51,130 bases of DNA from Candidatus Sulfotelmatobacter kueseliae (GCA_900290255.1 OMOD01000146.1:1-51130), one strand, 5' to 3'; positions 1 to 8,734 are shown, counted from the stretch's first letter. The notes: generated by a model from the sequence alone, not told the origin. Program-made: numbers and translations.

Positions 1-32
1 GCCCCCACGCCTCCGGGGAGGAGCGTGGGGGC
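1..32. other. Perfect GC-rich stem-loop at window edge
   Basis: Positions 1-10 and 23-32 are exact reverse complements (10 bp, eight or more G-C pairs) around a 12-nt loop. No T-run follows on the plus strand. If the transcript runs on the minus strand the T-run would lie outside the window, so it could be the terminator of a minus-strand RNA or a member of the hairpin repeats seen elsewhere here. It is not assigned to a gene. Confidence 0.5.
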
Positions 33-176
33 CCCGGGTAACGTTCAGGCGAGGGGTCTCAATCCCGCCCAACCATCTGATCAGAGATACGCAGCCGGGA
101 TCTCAAATGTTCCCTGCTTGCATGTGCTTACTTAGACCCCAGAAGAAGGGAAAAGGTTAGCCGAGGGGAACCGCCA

Positions 177-692
177 ATGACGTGGCGCAGCCCAGGGTTG
201 AACTTTTCGAGCCTGCCTGCCGATAACACTTTAGAGAGATTGCCGGACTGGTCGGAGGTGGGCTTGTTGTCTAAACACGAAGTTTCACCCGGTGGAGCAG
301 CTTCGCACCCACAGGACGTTCACCACTTGAGTCTGCCCGCAGACTATGTGGTCGATTGCCACAAGCAGCTGGTGGTGGTGAAGTTCGGAAAGCGGGTAAC
401 AGTCGTTGACATTCAGCGATATACCGTTCTGCTCCGGGTTGACCCAATGTTTAAGCCTGGTTTTTCTGAAATTGTAGACCTATCCGAGGTCGAACAACTG
501 GACCTGCAGGCTGATGACTTCCTCAGATTAGCCGACGAGATCGATCCGTTCTCGAACGACGCTAAGCGCGCGTTTATAGTTCAGAACGCGGTTCAGGGGC
601 ATGCCGTACGCATGCACAGGGCTCTGCGACCGCAGGCCAATATCCGGAGTTTCGGGTCTTTTCAAGAAGCAGAACGATGGGCTTGCGAGTGA
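177..692 (+). CDS. SpoIIAA/STAS-like domain protein
   Basis: A 171-residue soluble protein with no signal peptide or membrane segment. Roughly residues 57-170 resemble the SpoIIAA-like (STAS-fold) family: a beta-rich start (DYVVDCHKQLVVVKFG), a central SEIVDLSEVEQLDL segment, an RAFIV strand, and a C-terminal helix ending in EAERWACE. The first 55 residues look unconserved and low in structure. A purine-rich GAGGGG about 8 nt before the ATG supports this start; an in-frame GTG at residue 58 is possible but has no ribosome binding site. These proteins are usually stand-alone and of unknown partner; a regulatory role through protein-protein contact is only an inference. It converges on the next gene, with a stem-loop between them. 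Confidence 0.7.
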   Translation: MTWRSPGLNFSSLPADNTLERLPDWSEVGLLSKHEVSPGGAASHPQDVHHLSLPADYVVDCHKQLVVVKFGKRVTVVDIQRYTVLLRVDPMFKPGFSEIVDLSEVEQLDLQADDFLRLADEIDPFSNDAKRAFIVQNAVQGHAVRMHRALRPQANIRSFGSFQEAERWACE

Positions 693-715
693 GGCTGGCA
701 TGAACGCCAGCCTCA
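690..715. terminator. Stem-loop between convergent genes
   Basis: A perfect 10-bp stem (690-699 with 706-715) around a 6-nt loop; the stem begins inside the stop codon of the upstream gene. It sits between two convergent genes and so could end transcription from both sides. There is no T-run on either side, so an intrinsic terminator is only a moderate call. Confidence 0.45.
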
Positions 716-752
716 AGCTTCGGACGGACCGCTTCGACGGACCCCTCTCCCG

Positions 753-2807
753 CTACTGCCCGCTCTTCTCCTTCGGGCGTTCGTAAGCCTTTTGCAAATA
801 CCTGCGGACCTGTTCGAGAGCGCCGAAGGTGTTGTCGTTCGTCTGCAGGGCCTGGTGATATTCGTTGACCGCGCGTTCGCGCTGGCCGGTGACGTCGAAA
901 ATCATGCCCAGTTGGAGGTGGCTCCAGACTTCGGTCCAGCGCGGTTCGCCGTCGCCATTGAGCGCTTCGCGGTAGGCGTTGGCGGAGGATTGATAATTCT
1001 CCTGCAGGAAGAAAACTTCGGCGACGCGGTAGTGGGCAAGCGAGCTGTTCTTGTTGAGATCAAGTGCCTTGTTGTATTCGGTCAGCGCACCAGACAGGTC
1101 CCCCTGTTGCTGCAAGGCTTGTCCGCGCAGAATCGAGGCGCGCAGCTTCACATCGCTGGAGTTGGTCAGCACATGGTGGTCCGGATCAATCGAGATGCGC
1201 CGAGGGCGACCGAAAGTTTCAATCGTAAAGGGCGATGTAGTTCCAACCACTTCGATGCGCTTGTTTTCCGTCTTACCGTCGGTATCAATTCGTATGTCGA
1301 CGGGCATGCGGAAAAGATCGAGGTCCTGTGAAACTTCGCCGGTGACGCGGAATCCCGGCACCTTGTCGGCTCCTTGGGCCGTGGCCGCAGCGCCGCCCAG
1401 GCGGTAGGTCGTGTACTTCAGCTTGAATTCGGGCGCCCCGGTCGAATCAAGCCATTGGGAGAAAAACCAGGTGAGCTGGTCGCCGTAATTCTTCTCGGCG
1501 ATGGCCTTGAAGTCGTCCATGCTCGCCGATTTGCCCGCGAACTGCTCCGCAAACTCCCGCATGGTCTTGTTGTATTTGTCCTCGCCCAGGACCCAACGCA
1601 GCATGTGCAGAATCATCGCGCCCTTGTCGGTGGCCAGCGACTGAAACTCGGTAGAGTAAATATCGAGTTTGCTGGCGCTGGAGAGCGGCATGGTGTCATA
1701 GGCCAGAGCACCAACCGACATGTCTTTCACCGCTTCTTCCAGGCCAGCGGCTCCGGCGGCATTCTCGACATACATCGCTTCCGAATAGCGGGAGAAACCA
1801 TCGCTTAACCACCAGTCGTCTTTGGTCGCAGGACTCACTGAAACGCCCCACCACTGATGCGCAACGGCGTCAGCCAGCAGGCGATAGTTGGTCTTCTCGG
1901 TGATCGAAGACCCGGCCAGTCCCGCGATCTCGGGGGCCCAGGCATAGGGAACGGTATCTTCCGGCAGTTCCACAACATTGAGCCTTTGCGAGGGGGGCAG
2001 GCCGTAGAGCGTAATGAAGTAGGTGAATTCCTGCACCGTCGTGGTGGTGTAAGCCGGGGCCAGGCTCTGATGAGTGGGCTTGAAGAACACATGCAAGTCC
2101 ATGCCGGCCTCGTCGCTTTTGTACTCCTGAAAGATTCCGCCAATGATGGTGCCGGGAAAACTGGGTTTGGTGGAGACGAACCTGAACGTCTTGGTGGGCA
2201 ACACGCTTTCGTTGGGCTTGTTCGACGAGGGATGGTCCGCAACCGTAACATTGCCGCTCCCGATCACGATCATGTGCGCGGGCAGGGTTATCCTGATGGT
2301 CGAGGTAAACCGGTTGAGACCGAAGCCGCTGACCGGGAACCACCGTCCGGCATACAGCAGGTAGGTGGTGTCGTCGCCGATGTAGGCCAACTTGAGGCCG
2401 GGCACAGGGCTGTTGTCGGCATTCTCCAGATCGCCTTCGTATTCGAAAGTCAGCGTGGTCGAGGCGTCTTTCGCCAGTCCTGCCGGAAGCGGGACACGCA
2501 CGGTCGAGTCCTGGGTGACCCGCTCGGCGGAGAGCGGCTGATTTTTCTCGTCGAGAACCTTGGTGACCCGCAGATCATTGTGCAATTCAAATACGGCCAC
2601 GCTCAAATCCTGCAAGGCGGTGAACTTCACCTTGGCACGGGCCGTGATGGTATGAAGATGAGGGGTGAGTTCAGCTTCAATCTGGTAGTCGTCCACGCGC
2701 AGGCGGGCCTTTTCCGCACCCCACGATGGAAGCGCGAGCAAGAGTACCAATAACAAAGTCAGGGAACTCGTGGGGACGCACAGGACGCGCCGCAGGTCAG
2801 TGGCCAT
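753..2807 (-). CDS. M1-peptidase-like secreted protein with C-terminal TPRs, active site lost
   Basis: A 684-residue exported protein: signal peptide (about residues 1-30, ending PSWGA), an M1 aminopeptidase-like N-terminal beta domain, the catalytic-type domain, and about three TPR repeats from roughly residue 560 on. The catalytic domain aligns exactly with the M1 zinc site: the region of the HEXXH motif reads D313-A-V-A-H317, and 19 residues later, where M1 enzymes have the third zinc ligand Glu, there is D336 in WLSDGF. The GAMEN exopeptidase motif is also replaced. So the fold is kept, but the first His and catalytic Glu are gone. Zinc peptidase activity is not expected; a scaffold or binding role is inferred. 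The start is well supported by the signal peptide and GGAG upstream. Confidence 0.8.
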   Translation of the reverse strand: MATDLRRVLCVPTSSLTLLLVLLLALPSWGAEKARLRVDDYQIEAELTPHLHTITARAKVKFTALQDLSVAVFELHNDLRVTKVLDEKNQPLSAERVTQDSTVRVPLPAGLAKDASTTLTFEYEGDLENADNSPVPGLKLAYIGDDTTYLLYAGRWFPVSGFGLNRFTSTIRITLPAHMIVIGSGNVTVADHPSSNKPNESVLPTKTFRFVSTKPSFPGTIIGGIFQEYKSDEAGMDLHVFFKPTHQSLAPAYTTTTVQEFTYFITLYGLPPSQRLNVVELPEDTVPYAWAPEIAGLAGSSITEKTNYRLLADAVAHQWWGVSVSPATKDDWWLSDGFSRYSEAMYVENAAGAAGLEEAVKDMSVGALAYDTMPLSSASKLDIYSTEFQSLATDKGAMILHMLRWVLGEDKYNKTMREFAEQFAGKSASMDDFKAIAEKNYGDQLTWFFSQWLDSTGAPEFKLKYTTYRLGGAAATAQGADKVPGFRVTGEVSQDLDLFRMPVDIRIDTDGKTENKRIEVVGTTSPFTIETFGRPRRISIDPDHHVLTNSSDVKLRASILRGQALQQQGDLSGALTEYNKALDLNKNSSLAHYRVAEVFFLQENYQSSANAYREALNGDGEPRWTEVWSHLQLGMIFDVTGQRERAVNEYHQALQTNDNTFGALEQVRRYLQKAYERPKEKSGQ

Positions 2808-2821
2808 TCAGGAGAGTCTCC

Positions 2822-2843
2822 AGGAAATGATAACCCATTTCCT
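2822..2843 (-). promoter_or_regulatory. Inverted repeat upstream of the M1-like gene
   Basis: An exact 8-bp inverted repeat (AGGAAATG and CATTTCCT around 6 nt) lies 15 nt before the start codon. On the minus strand it contains TATCAT, a possible -10 box. A protein-bound operator overlapping the promoter is the simplest reading, without direct support. Confidence 0.35.
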
Positions 2844-2904
2844 ATGATGAAGATTCTGACGCAAAAGATGCTGGGAGCACAAGGCTGGGGGGGGCGCTTT
2901 GTCA

Positions 2905-3015
2905 GAATTGTGTCGTTTCGGGCGAAGCGAAAAACCTGCTTTTGAGGGCCGAAGCAGCCCCCCCACCGCTCGGAGCAGCCCCTCCTCGCATTTGCGTGCC
3001 GGAATGACAACCGGT
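2905..3015. repeat. Diverged copy of an interspersed hairpin repeat
   Basis: The stretch between the M1-like gene and lpxB has a left end like TTGTGTCGTTTCGGGCGAAG and a right end like CGGAATGACAAC. Both resemble the ends of the better preserved element at 49222-49317 (GTCATCCTGAGCGAAGCGAAG and its reverse complement). It has no convincing gene. The remainder of this 220-bp spacer shows nothing else. Confidence 0.5.
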
Positions 3016-3028
3016 CGCTGGAGGCGGC

Positions 3029-4222
3029 TTAGGGCTGGACTTGGGGGCTCAGGATGATCTCTGCGGCTCGGTCGGCCGGATGTTGCGCCGTGCCGGAACC
3101 ACCCGGGGAAGCTCGCAGGCGAGCCTTCACGCGGGCCAAACCTTCCAGCATGCGATCGCGGGCGGGGCCGTCGGACAAAATCTCCTTCATCTGGGCGACC
3201 ACGTTCGCGGCGGTAAAGTCGTGCTGCACGAGTTCGGGAACAACTTCCTCCTCGGCAATCAAATTGACCATGGCGAATCTGGGAACTTTCACCCGCGGCT
3301 TGCCCAACAAGTACGTCAGCGGAGAGACTCGGTAGACCATCACGAAGGGTGTAGCCATCATGGCGGCCTCGACTGTAGCCGTGCCGCTGGCCACGATGCC
3401 CGCGCGCGAATGCCAGAGCGCGGGGAGTGCGTCAGGTACGAGCGTGATTTTTGGCGAGTGAGTCTTTTTCAGTTCGGCGACTTTCTCTCCAATCAGGCTG
3501 CGCAGGAACTCGCGGTCAAGTGTGGGAGCGACCGGCAGGAGAAACTCGTAATCTGGACCAAGCTGCGCGGCGGACTCAAGCATTGTCGGCAGATTCATGC
3601 GGACTTCTTTGACTCGGCTGCCAGGCATGAGGGTGATCCAGGACTTCGTGGAATCAAGCTGGAACTGCGCAGCGTAGTCGGCGCGCTCAATGGTGGGGTG
3701 AGGCAATTCGGCCAGAGGGTGGCCGACGAAAGTCGCGTCCACACCGCGGTCGCGGTAAAACTGCTCCTCGAAAGGAAAGATCACCAGCGCCTTGTCGATG
3801 TAGTCCCGGAGCAGGCGTACGCGCTTCTGGCGCCACGCCCAGAATTGCGGCGCGACGTAATACACCGTGGAGACGCCTCGCTGTTTCATCTGGCGGGCGA
3901 CGCGCCAGTTGAATGCCGGCGAATCAATGACGATGGCCAGGTCGGGACGCCGCCGGTCGGCTTCGCGGATCAGGCGCTGGTACAGCCCGTAGATTTTCGG
4001 CAGATGGCCCAAAATCTCCGTGATGCCGACGACAGCGAGATCCTTGGCATCAACCACGGTCTCGCAGCCAGCGGCCCGCATGCGATCTCCGCCGACGCCG
4101 AAGAAAGAAACCAAGGGGTCACGGCGGCGCAAGGCCCCAATCAGCTGTGCGCCGTACATTTCACCAGAGGCCTCGCCGGCAGAGATCAGGATTCGCAAGG
4201 CTTGATTGTAGCGCTCCCTCAC
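3029..4222 (-). CDS. lpxB: Lipid-A-disaccharide synthase LpxB
   Basis: Joins UDP-2,3-diacylglucosamine and lipid X into the lipid A disaccharide at the inner face of the cytoplasmic membrane. 397 residues, near the family's usual 380-390. Seen: the N-terminal GEASGE (residues 16-21), GDRM, VVGITEILGHLP, the IDSPAFNWR and YYVAPQFWAWR blocks, VGHPL, PGSR..EV, and the C-terminal SGTATVEAAMMATPFVMVYR motif. The start shown is a GTG without a clear ribosome binding site; a TTG nine codons in (LRILISAGEASGE) is an alternative. Other lipid A genes are not in the window, but the neighbouring methyltransferase and MsbA-type exporter fit an envelope theme. It implies a lipid-A-containing outer membrane. 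Confidence 0.95.
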   Translation of the reverse strand: MRERYNQALRILISAGEASGEMYGAQLIGALRRRDPLVSFFGVGGDRMRAAGCETVVDAKDLAVVGITEILGHLPKIYGLYQRLIREADRRRPDLAIVIDSPAFNWRVARQMKQRGVSTVYYVAPQFWAWRQKRVRLLRDYIDKALVIFPFEEQFYRDRGVDATFVGHPLAELPHPTIERADYAAQFQLDSTKSWITLMPGSRVKEVRMNLPTMLESAAQLGPDYEFLLPVAPTLDREFLRSLIGEKVAELKKTHSPKITLVPDALPALWHSRAGIVASGTATVEAAMMATPFVMVYRVSPLTYLLGKPRVKVPRFAMVNLIAEEEVVPELVQHDFTAANVVAQMKEILSDGPARDRMLEGLARVKARLRASPGGSGTAQHPADRAAEIILSPQVQP

Positions 4223-4337
4223 GTTTCAACAGCGGCCGATCAATCCAGTTGGCTGCTTTCGTGCCTTCCGATGTCCAGAATGTCAACCATCAGAAGCGTC
4301 ACGACGCGGAGAATGCGGGTGGTATAGTACCTTTGTC

Positions 4338-5348
4338 ATGGGCTCAATTCCGGATCCTCTGGAAGATCAAAAAGCCCAGCCGCAAATAATCAAGCTTGTG
4401 ACTCAGCCCGCAATCCAGACTGACCCATGCCCGGTGTGCTCCAGCCAGCTGTTTCCCTATTTTCATGGCATTACAGACTCGGTTACCGGCCGGCAGTTTG
4501 ACGTGTTGAAGTGCGAGGGCTGCGGTGTGGGAGTGACCCACCCGTTTCCCGAGCAGTTGCAGCCGCACTATGACGGCTACTACGGATCGCGCCACGGCAT
4601 CACGGCGAACTACCGTGCTAAGCGCCGGATTGCGCTGGTGACGAAGATGGCAGGCATGGGACAGGGAAGGCATCTGCTCGATGTTGGCTGCGGCGAAGGA
4701 ACGTTTCTGCAGGCGGCGCGCGACCGCGGCTGGCAGGCAGTAGGAACGGAGTTGAATCCCGACCCGGCGCGGCGCTTGGGATTCGACGTCTTCAACAGCC
4801 TGGAGGAATGCGCTGACCTGGGTCCTTTCAGTTGCGTGACACTCTGGCACAGCCTGGAACACATGACCGATCCGCGAGCCGCGATCACGAAGGTTCGGCG
4901 GCTGGTGGCGGATGACGGCGTTGTTTTTATCGCTGTCCCGGACTTCGAGGGCTTTCAATCGAAGACGTTTGGGGAGAGCTGGTTGCACCTGGATGTGCCC
5001 CGGCACCTGTATCACTTCACCGCGACTGCGCTCGACCGTGTGTTGAACCAGACCGAGTTCACCCCGGTGGCGCATTGGCATCAGGAGTTCGAATACGATC
5101 TGATTGGCTGGCTGCAGAGTGCCTTGAACAAGGTGCTGCCGACTCCCAACGTGCTGTTTGATTTCCTCTCGCGCAAGAAGCTGCGCGGCACGCTGATGGA
5201 TCGAGTCGTCAGCGGCATCGCCATGCCGATTTTTTCCTTTGTCTCGCTGCCCCTCGTCTGGCTGGGCGCGTTTGCCCGTTCGGGAGGAACGCTGCTGGTT
5301 GCAGCACGAACCAGCGGACAGCGGCTGGCCAGCGGGACGGGGGACTGA
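4338..5348 (+). CDS. Class I SAM-dependent methyltransferase with N-terminal zinc ribbon
   Basis: 336 residues. The N-terminus has a CPVC and CEGCG pair, a zinc-ribbon layout typical of methyltransferases that act on sugars or polyketide-like substrates. The Rossmann core begins with motif I LLDVGCGEGTFL, followed by the acidic residue of VGTELN and the HSLEHM segment. The C-terminal part has a hydrophobic stretch (FSFVSLPLVWLGAF) that may touch the membrane. A -10-like TATAGT lies about 15 nt before the ATG. It lies between lpxB and an ABC exporter on the opposite strand, so methylation of a glycolipid or polysaccharide is a reasonable but unproven guess. Confidence 0.8.
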   Translation: MGSIPDPLEDQKAQPQIIKLVTQPAIQTDPCPVCSSQLFPYFHGITDSVTGRQFDVLKCEGCGVGVTHPFPEQLQPHYDGYYGSRHGITANYRAKRRIALVTKMAGMGQGRHLLDVGCGEGTFLQAARDRGWQAVGTELNPDPARRLGFDVFNSLEECADLGPFSCVTLWHSLEHMTDPRAAITKVRRLVADDGVVFIAVPDFEGFQSKTFGESWLHLDVPRHLYHFTATALDRVLNQTEFTPVAHWHQEFEYDLIGWLQSALNKVLPTPNVLFDFLSRKKLRGTLMDRVVSGIAMPIFSFVSLPLVWLGAFARSGGTLLVAARTSGQRLASGTGD

Positions 5349-5381
5349 GTTGTGTGGCGCGGGCGCCCGCTCCCACACGTT

Positions 5382-7328
5382 CTAGTCGTCTGCGCTAACG
5401 GTCGATTGCGGCGTTTCAGAACTACCCACCGGGATTTCCTGATCCTTGTACTGCAATTGGTAGAGCTTGTAGTAGATGCCGCGGTTGGCCAGCAGTTCCT
5501 GGTGTGTGCCCATTTCGCGCACCTGGCCTTTGTGCATGACGATGATTTTGTCGGCGCGCTGCACGGTCGAGAGCCGGTGAGCGATGATCAGGGAGGTGCG
5601 CCCTTCGACCATGCGGCTCAGAGCGTCGCGCACCCGGAATTCCGTTTCGGTATCCACGCTCGAAGTCGCCTCGTCGAGAATCAGTATCTCCGGATCGTGC
5701 GCCAGGGCGCGGGCGAAGGAGATGAGCTGCTTCTGCCCGGTCGAAAGCGTCGAGCCGCGCTCGCGCACCTCTTCGTTGAAGCCCTTGGGCAGGGCACGGA
5801 CGAAGTCGCCGAGATTCACGTCTTCGGCAGCCTGCTCGACGTGCTCGTCGTGGATGCGCTCGGTACCGAGGCGAATGTTGCCGCCGATCGTTCCACTGAA
5901 CAGGAACGGGTCTTGCAGGACGACGCCGAAACGGCTGCGCAAATCGGCCAGGTCCATTTCTTTCACGTCAACGCCATCAATGCGCACTGCGCCTTTCTGC
6001 ACGTCGTAGAACCGCAGCAACAGGGAGATGAGCGTAGTCTTGCCGGCGCCAGTGTGGCCAACGACGGCGATCGTTTCTCCCGGATCGGTGGTGAAGTTGA
6101 CGTCGCGCAGGACCCAGTCGGGTGACTTGCTCTCGTCAGATGCGTCGCGGTACGCAAACCAGACGTGATCGAATTCGATGCGGCCCGGGCCGATGGCTTT
6201 CTTCGTTACCGCCGGCGAAACGACCTGCGCGGGCGTATCCAATAGTTTGAAAATGCGCTCGCTGGCGGCCATCGCCGACTGGAGAATGTTGTACTTCTCG
6301 CTGAAGTCCATGATGGGCCGGAAAAAGCGCTGCGCGTACCAGGTGAAGGCGATCAGCACGCCCAGCGAGGCCTGGGCCTTGTCCAGGTGAAAGGAAACCA
6401 GCGTCTGCCGGCTGAATGCGACGGAGACACTGGTCGAAACGATGCCGCGCATCACATCCTGCCCGCCGTACCAGATGACGCAGGCAATGGCCACCGCCGA
6501 AAAAAGGTCAACCACGGGGTAGTAGACGGCGTAAGCCATGATGGCGTCTTTGAACGCGTCCATGTGACTGCGGTTGATTTCCGAGAAGCGTTTGTGGGCC
6601 TTTTGCTCGCGGTTGAAAAGTTGCAGCACGACCATGCCGCTGACGTGCTCCTGCAAATAGGCGTTGATGCGGGCGATGGCGGTGCGAATCCGGCGGTAAG
6701 AATCGCGCACGCGGTCGCGGAAAATCTTGGTCGCAAACACGATGAACGGCAGCACGGCAAAAGTGATCAGCGCCAGCTTCCAGTTCATGCACAGCATGAT
6801 GGCCAGGATGCCCACCAGCACGAACAGATCTTCGAAGATCGACACCACGCCGGACGTGAACATTTCATTCAACGCGTCGACGTCCGTGGTGACGCGCGTG
6901 ACCAGGCGGCCCACAGGATTCCTGTCGTAGAACGCGACGTGCATGCGTTGCAGGTGGCGGAAAATCTGGCTGCGCAGGTCGAACATCACCTGCTGTCCGG
7001 TCCACTGCATGAAATACGTCTGCAGGAATTCGAGCAGGAAGGTGAGCACCAGCACCGAGAGGTAGATCGCCGAAATCTGCGCAATGCCGGTGAACGGGCG
7101 CGGGCTGAGCCAGTTCCACAGGCCCAAGGCCGCTCCCTTCACCGGAGCCAGGTAGCGGTCTACGGTGACTTTGATCAGGTACGGGCCGATTACGTCGCAG
7201 AGCGACTTGAGAACGATCGAGGCGAGGGCAATCGTGACCGGCCAGCGGTAAGGACGCAGGTAGACGAGCAGCCGCCGCATCAGCCGGCTGTCGTATGCTT
7301 TGCCTAAGATTTCCTCTTCCTGGGCCAT
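5382..7328 (-). CDS. MsbA-like ABC exporter (fused TM and ATPase)
   Basis: A 648-residue half-transporter that would work as a homodimer in the inner membrane. Residues about 1-340 form a type I exporter membrane domain with six helices. The C-terminal ATPase has Walker A GHTGAGKTT, Q-loop LQDPFLFSGTIGG, signature LSTGQKQL, Walker B ILILDEATSSVD and the switch His in AHRLSTVQRADK, so it looks fully active. The family exports lipids, lipid A or drugs; substrate cannot be read from sequence. Closeness to lpxB suggests a lipid-linked substrate. The tail (PQSTVSADD) is unconserved. The gene is divergent from hemW across a 140-bp spacer holding a TTCTTGGACGA direct repeat. Confidence 0.9.
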   Translation of the reverse strand: MAQEEEILGKAYDSRLMRRLLVYLRPYRWPVTIALASIVLKSLCDVIGPYLIKVTVDRYLAPVKGAALGLWNWLSPRPFTGIAQISAIYLSVLVLTFLLEFLQTYFMQWTGQQVMFDLRSQIFRHLQRMHVAFYDRNPVGRLVTRVTTDVDALNEMFTSGVVSIFEDLFVLVGILAIMLCMNWKLALITFAVLPFIVFATKIFRDRVRDSYRRIRTAIARINAYLQEHVSGMVVLQLFNREQKAHKRFSEINRSHMDAFKDAIMAYAVYYPVVDLFSAVAIACVIWYGGQDVMRGIVSTSVSVAFSRQTLVSFHLDKAQASLGVLIAFTWYAQRFFRPIMDFSEKYNILQSAMAASERIFKLLDTPAQVVSPAVTKKAIGPGRIEFDHVWFAYRDASDESKSPDWVLRDVNFTTDPGETIAVVGHTGAGKTTLISLLLRFYDVQKGAVRIDGVDVKEMDLADLRSRFGVVLQDPFLFSGTIGGNIRLGTERIHDEHVEQAAEDVNLGDFVRALPKGFNEEVRERGSTLSTGQKQLISFARALAHDPEILILDEATSSVDTETEFRVRDALSRMVEGRTSLIIAHRLSTVQRADKIIVMHKGQVREMGTHQELLANRGIYYKLYQLQYKDQEIPVGSSETPQSTVSADD

Positions 7329-7468
7329 CGTTTCTAGGGTGATCGTTCTTGGACGAGCTTCTTCTTGGACGAACCGGCCTCGAAAACGCTATCACAACAG
7401 GGTACCTCAAATAGATGGCCAAGGCAGCCGGGAGGATGGAAAAGGTTTAGAGATGGGATAATCGGGTC

Positions 7469-8725
7469 GTGCCCCTGGGAATCTACATTTCCGTGCCCTT
7501 CTGCCGCACCAAGTGCAGCTACTGCAACTTTGCCTCGGACGTGTTTTCGCGGGCGGTGTTCGAGCGGTATGTGGACCGGGTGTGCGCGGACATCGCCAAT
7601 GCGCGGCAGGTAGCGGCGGAAATGGGCGGGCAGATCGAGCGGGAAGTGGATTCGATCTACCTGGGCGGCGGCACGCCTACGGTGCTCGAGCCTGCACAAC
7701 TGCAGCGCGTGTTCGATGCCTTGCGGGCGCAGTTCTCAGTAGGGCCCGATGCCGAGATTACAGTTGAGTGCGCTCCGGGCACGCTGTCGCCGGGCATGCT
7801 CGATGGTCTGCTGCGTTGCGGCGTGAACCGCGTGAGCCTGGGGGTGCAGTCTTTTGTGGATGGCGAAGCGGCCGCGGTGGGGCGGTTACACAAGCGTGCG
7901 ACTGTGCTCGACGACGTTGCCCGCCTGCGCGCCGCCGGAATCACGAACATCAATGTTGATCTGATCGCCGGATTGCCACATCAGACGGCCGAGAGCTGGC
8001 AAGCGTCGTTGGCCGAAACCATCGCCACAGGCGTGCCGCATGTGAGTGTCTACATGCTCGAAGTGGACGAAGATTCGCGGCTGGGACGCGAACTGATCGC
8101 CGGCGGAACCCGCTACCACGCCCATTTCGTACCTGACGAGGGGGCTACGGCGGATTTCTATCTTGCCGCCTGCGCGAAGCTGGAAGCTTCCGGAGTGATG
8201 CAATACGAGATTTCCAACTTTGCTCGCGCCGGCTGCGAGTCGCGGCACAACCTCAAGTACTGGACGCGGCAGCCGTATTTCGGCTTTGGTGTTGACGCAC
8301 ACTCGATGTTGACTTCGAACTGGGAAGGGCACGACTTTAGTCGTGCCGATCCGACGACAAAAGGTGAGTTGGGCTTTAGGCCCTGGGGGCGCGCAGAAGC
8401 AGTCCGATTTTCAACCGCAGATTCGCTGGAAAAATATGTCGCCGGCGCGCCGCTCGAAAAAACGGCGGTGTCACCGGCGTCGGCTTTCGAGGAGAGCTTT
8501 TTCCTTGGCTTGCGCCTGAACTGCGGCGTCGATCTTCGGAAGATTGCAGCCCGCTTCGGGCACGACGCACTCGACGCCGTGGGGCCCGCGATCACAGAAC
8601 TCGCCGCTGCCGAACTCCTGATCGAAGACGGCCATTTTCTTCGCCTCACTCCACGCGGGCGCCTGCTTTCGAATGAGGTGTTCCAGCGCTTTCTTGCTCC
8701 TGCCGGTTTCTCCACTCTCCTCTGA
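7469..8725 (+). CDS. hemW: HemW-type radical SAM protein with an in-frame palindromic insert
   Basis: Radical SAM protein related to coproporphyrinogen III dehydrogenase, thought to act as a heme chaperone rather than a dehydrogenase. 418 residues; typical HemW is about 380. Seen: the cluster motif C12-x3-C16-x2-C19 in CRTKCSYCNF, GGGTP, the SLGVQSF block, DLIAGLPHQT, the EISNFAR block and a C-terminal winged-helix region. Between GFGVDAHSML and AVRFSTADSLEKY, where most HemW proteins have only a few residues, there are about 28 extra residues (near 284-312) encoded around a perfect hairpin at 8328-8347. The frame is kept. Start is GTG; a GATAAT about 10 nt before it may be a -10 box. Confidence 0.92.
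   Translation: MPLGIYISVPFCRTKCSYCNFASDVFSRAVFERYVDRVCADIANARQVAAEMGGQIEREVDSIYLGGGTPTVLEPAQLQRVFDALRAQFSVGPDAEITVECAPGTLSPGMLDGLLRCGVNRVSLGVQSFVDGEAAAVGRLHKRATVLDDVARLRAAGITNINVDLIAGLPHQTAESWQASLAETIATGVPHVSVYMLEVDEDSRLGRELIAGGTRYHAHFVPDEGATADFYLAACAKLEASGVMQYEISNFARAGCESRHNLKYWTRQPYFGFGVDAHSMLTSNWEGHDFSRADPTTKGELGFRPWGRAEAVRFSTADSLEKYVAGAPLEKTAVSPASAFEESFFLGLRLNCGVDLRKIAARFGHDALDAVGPAITELAAAELLIEDGHFLRLTPRGRLLSNEVFQRFLAPAGFSTLL
8328..8347. repeat. Palindromic element inside hemW
   Basis: GGCACGAC and GTCGTGCC form an exact 8-bp stem with a TTTA loop. The reading frame passes through it as GHDFSRA. The surrounding residues are not expected in HemW proteins, so this is most simply an inserted interspersed repeat. 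Confidence 0.7.
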
Positions 8726-8734
8726 AAACCGGGG

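Noticed and set aside
33..170. 6S RNA, tmRNA, SRP RNA or a known riboswitch upstream of the first gene
   Set aside because: Some nested pairing exists, but no conserved core of these RNAs could be found on either strand.
1857..2753. Long open frame antisense to the M1-like gene
   Set aside because: It mirrors a gene with a clear signal peptide and family match; long antisense frames are expected in GC-rich DNA, and its translation resembles nothing.
2759..3010. 83-codon minus-strand open frame in the M1-like/lpxB spacer
   Set aside because: It is the translation of a diverged interspersed repeat (FRFARNDT-type residues) and overlaps the start of the M1-like gene.
3041..4327. 428-codon frame antisense to lpxB
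   Set aside because: lpxB shows all family motifs; the antisense product is His/Arg/Gly-rich shadow sequence.
8328..8347. Frameshift or pseudogene in hemW
   Set aside because: The frame continues intact on both sides and the conserved C-terminal domain follows, so it is an in-frame insertion.
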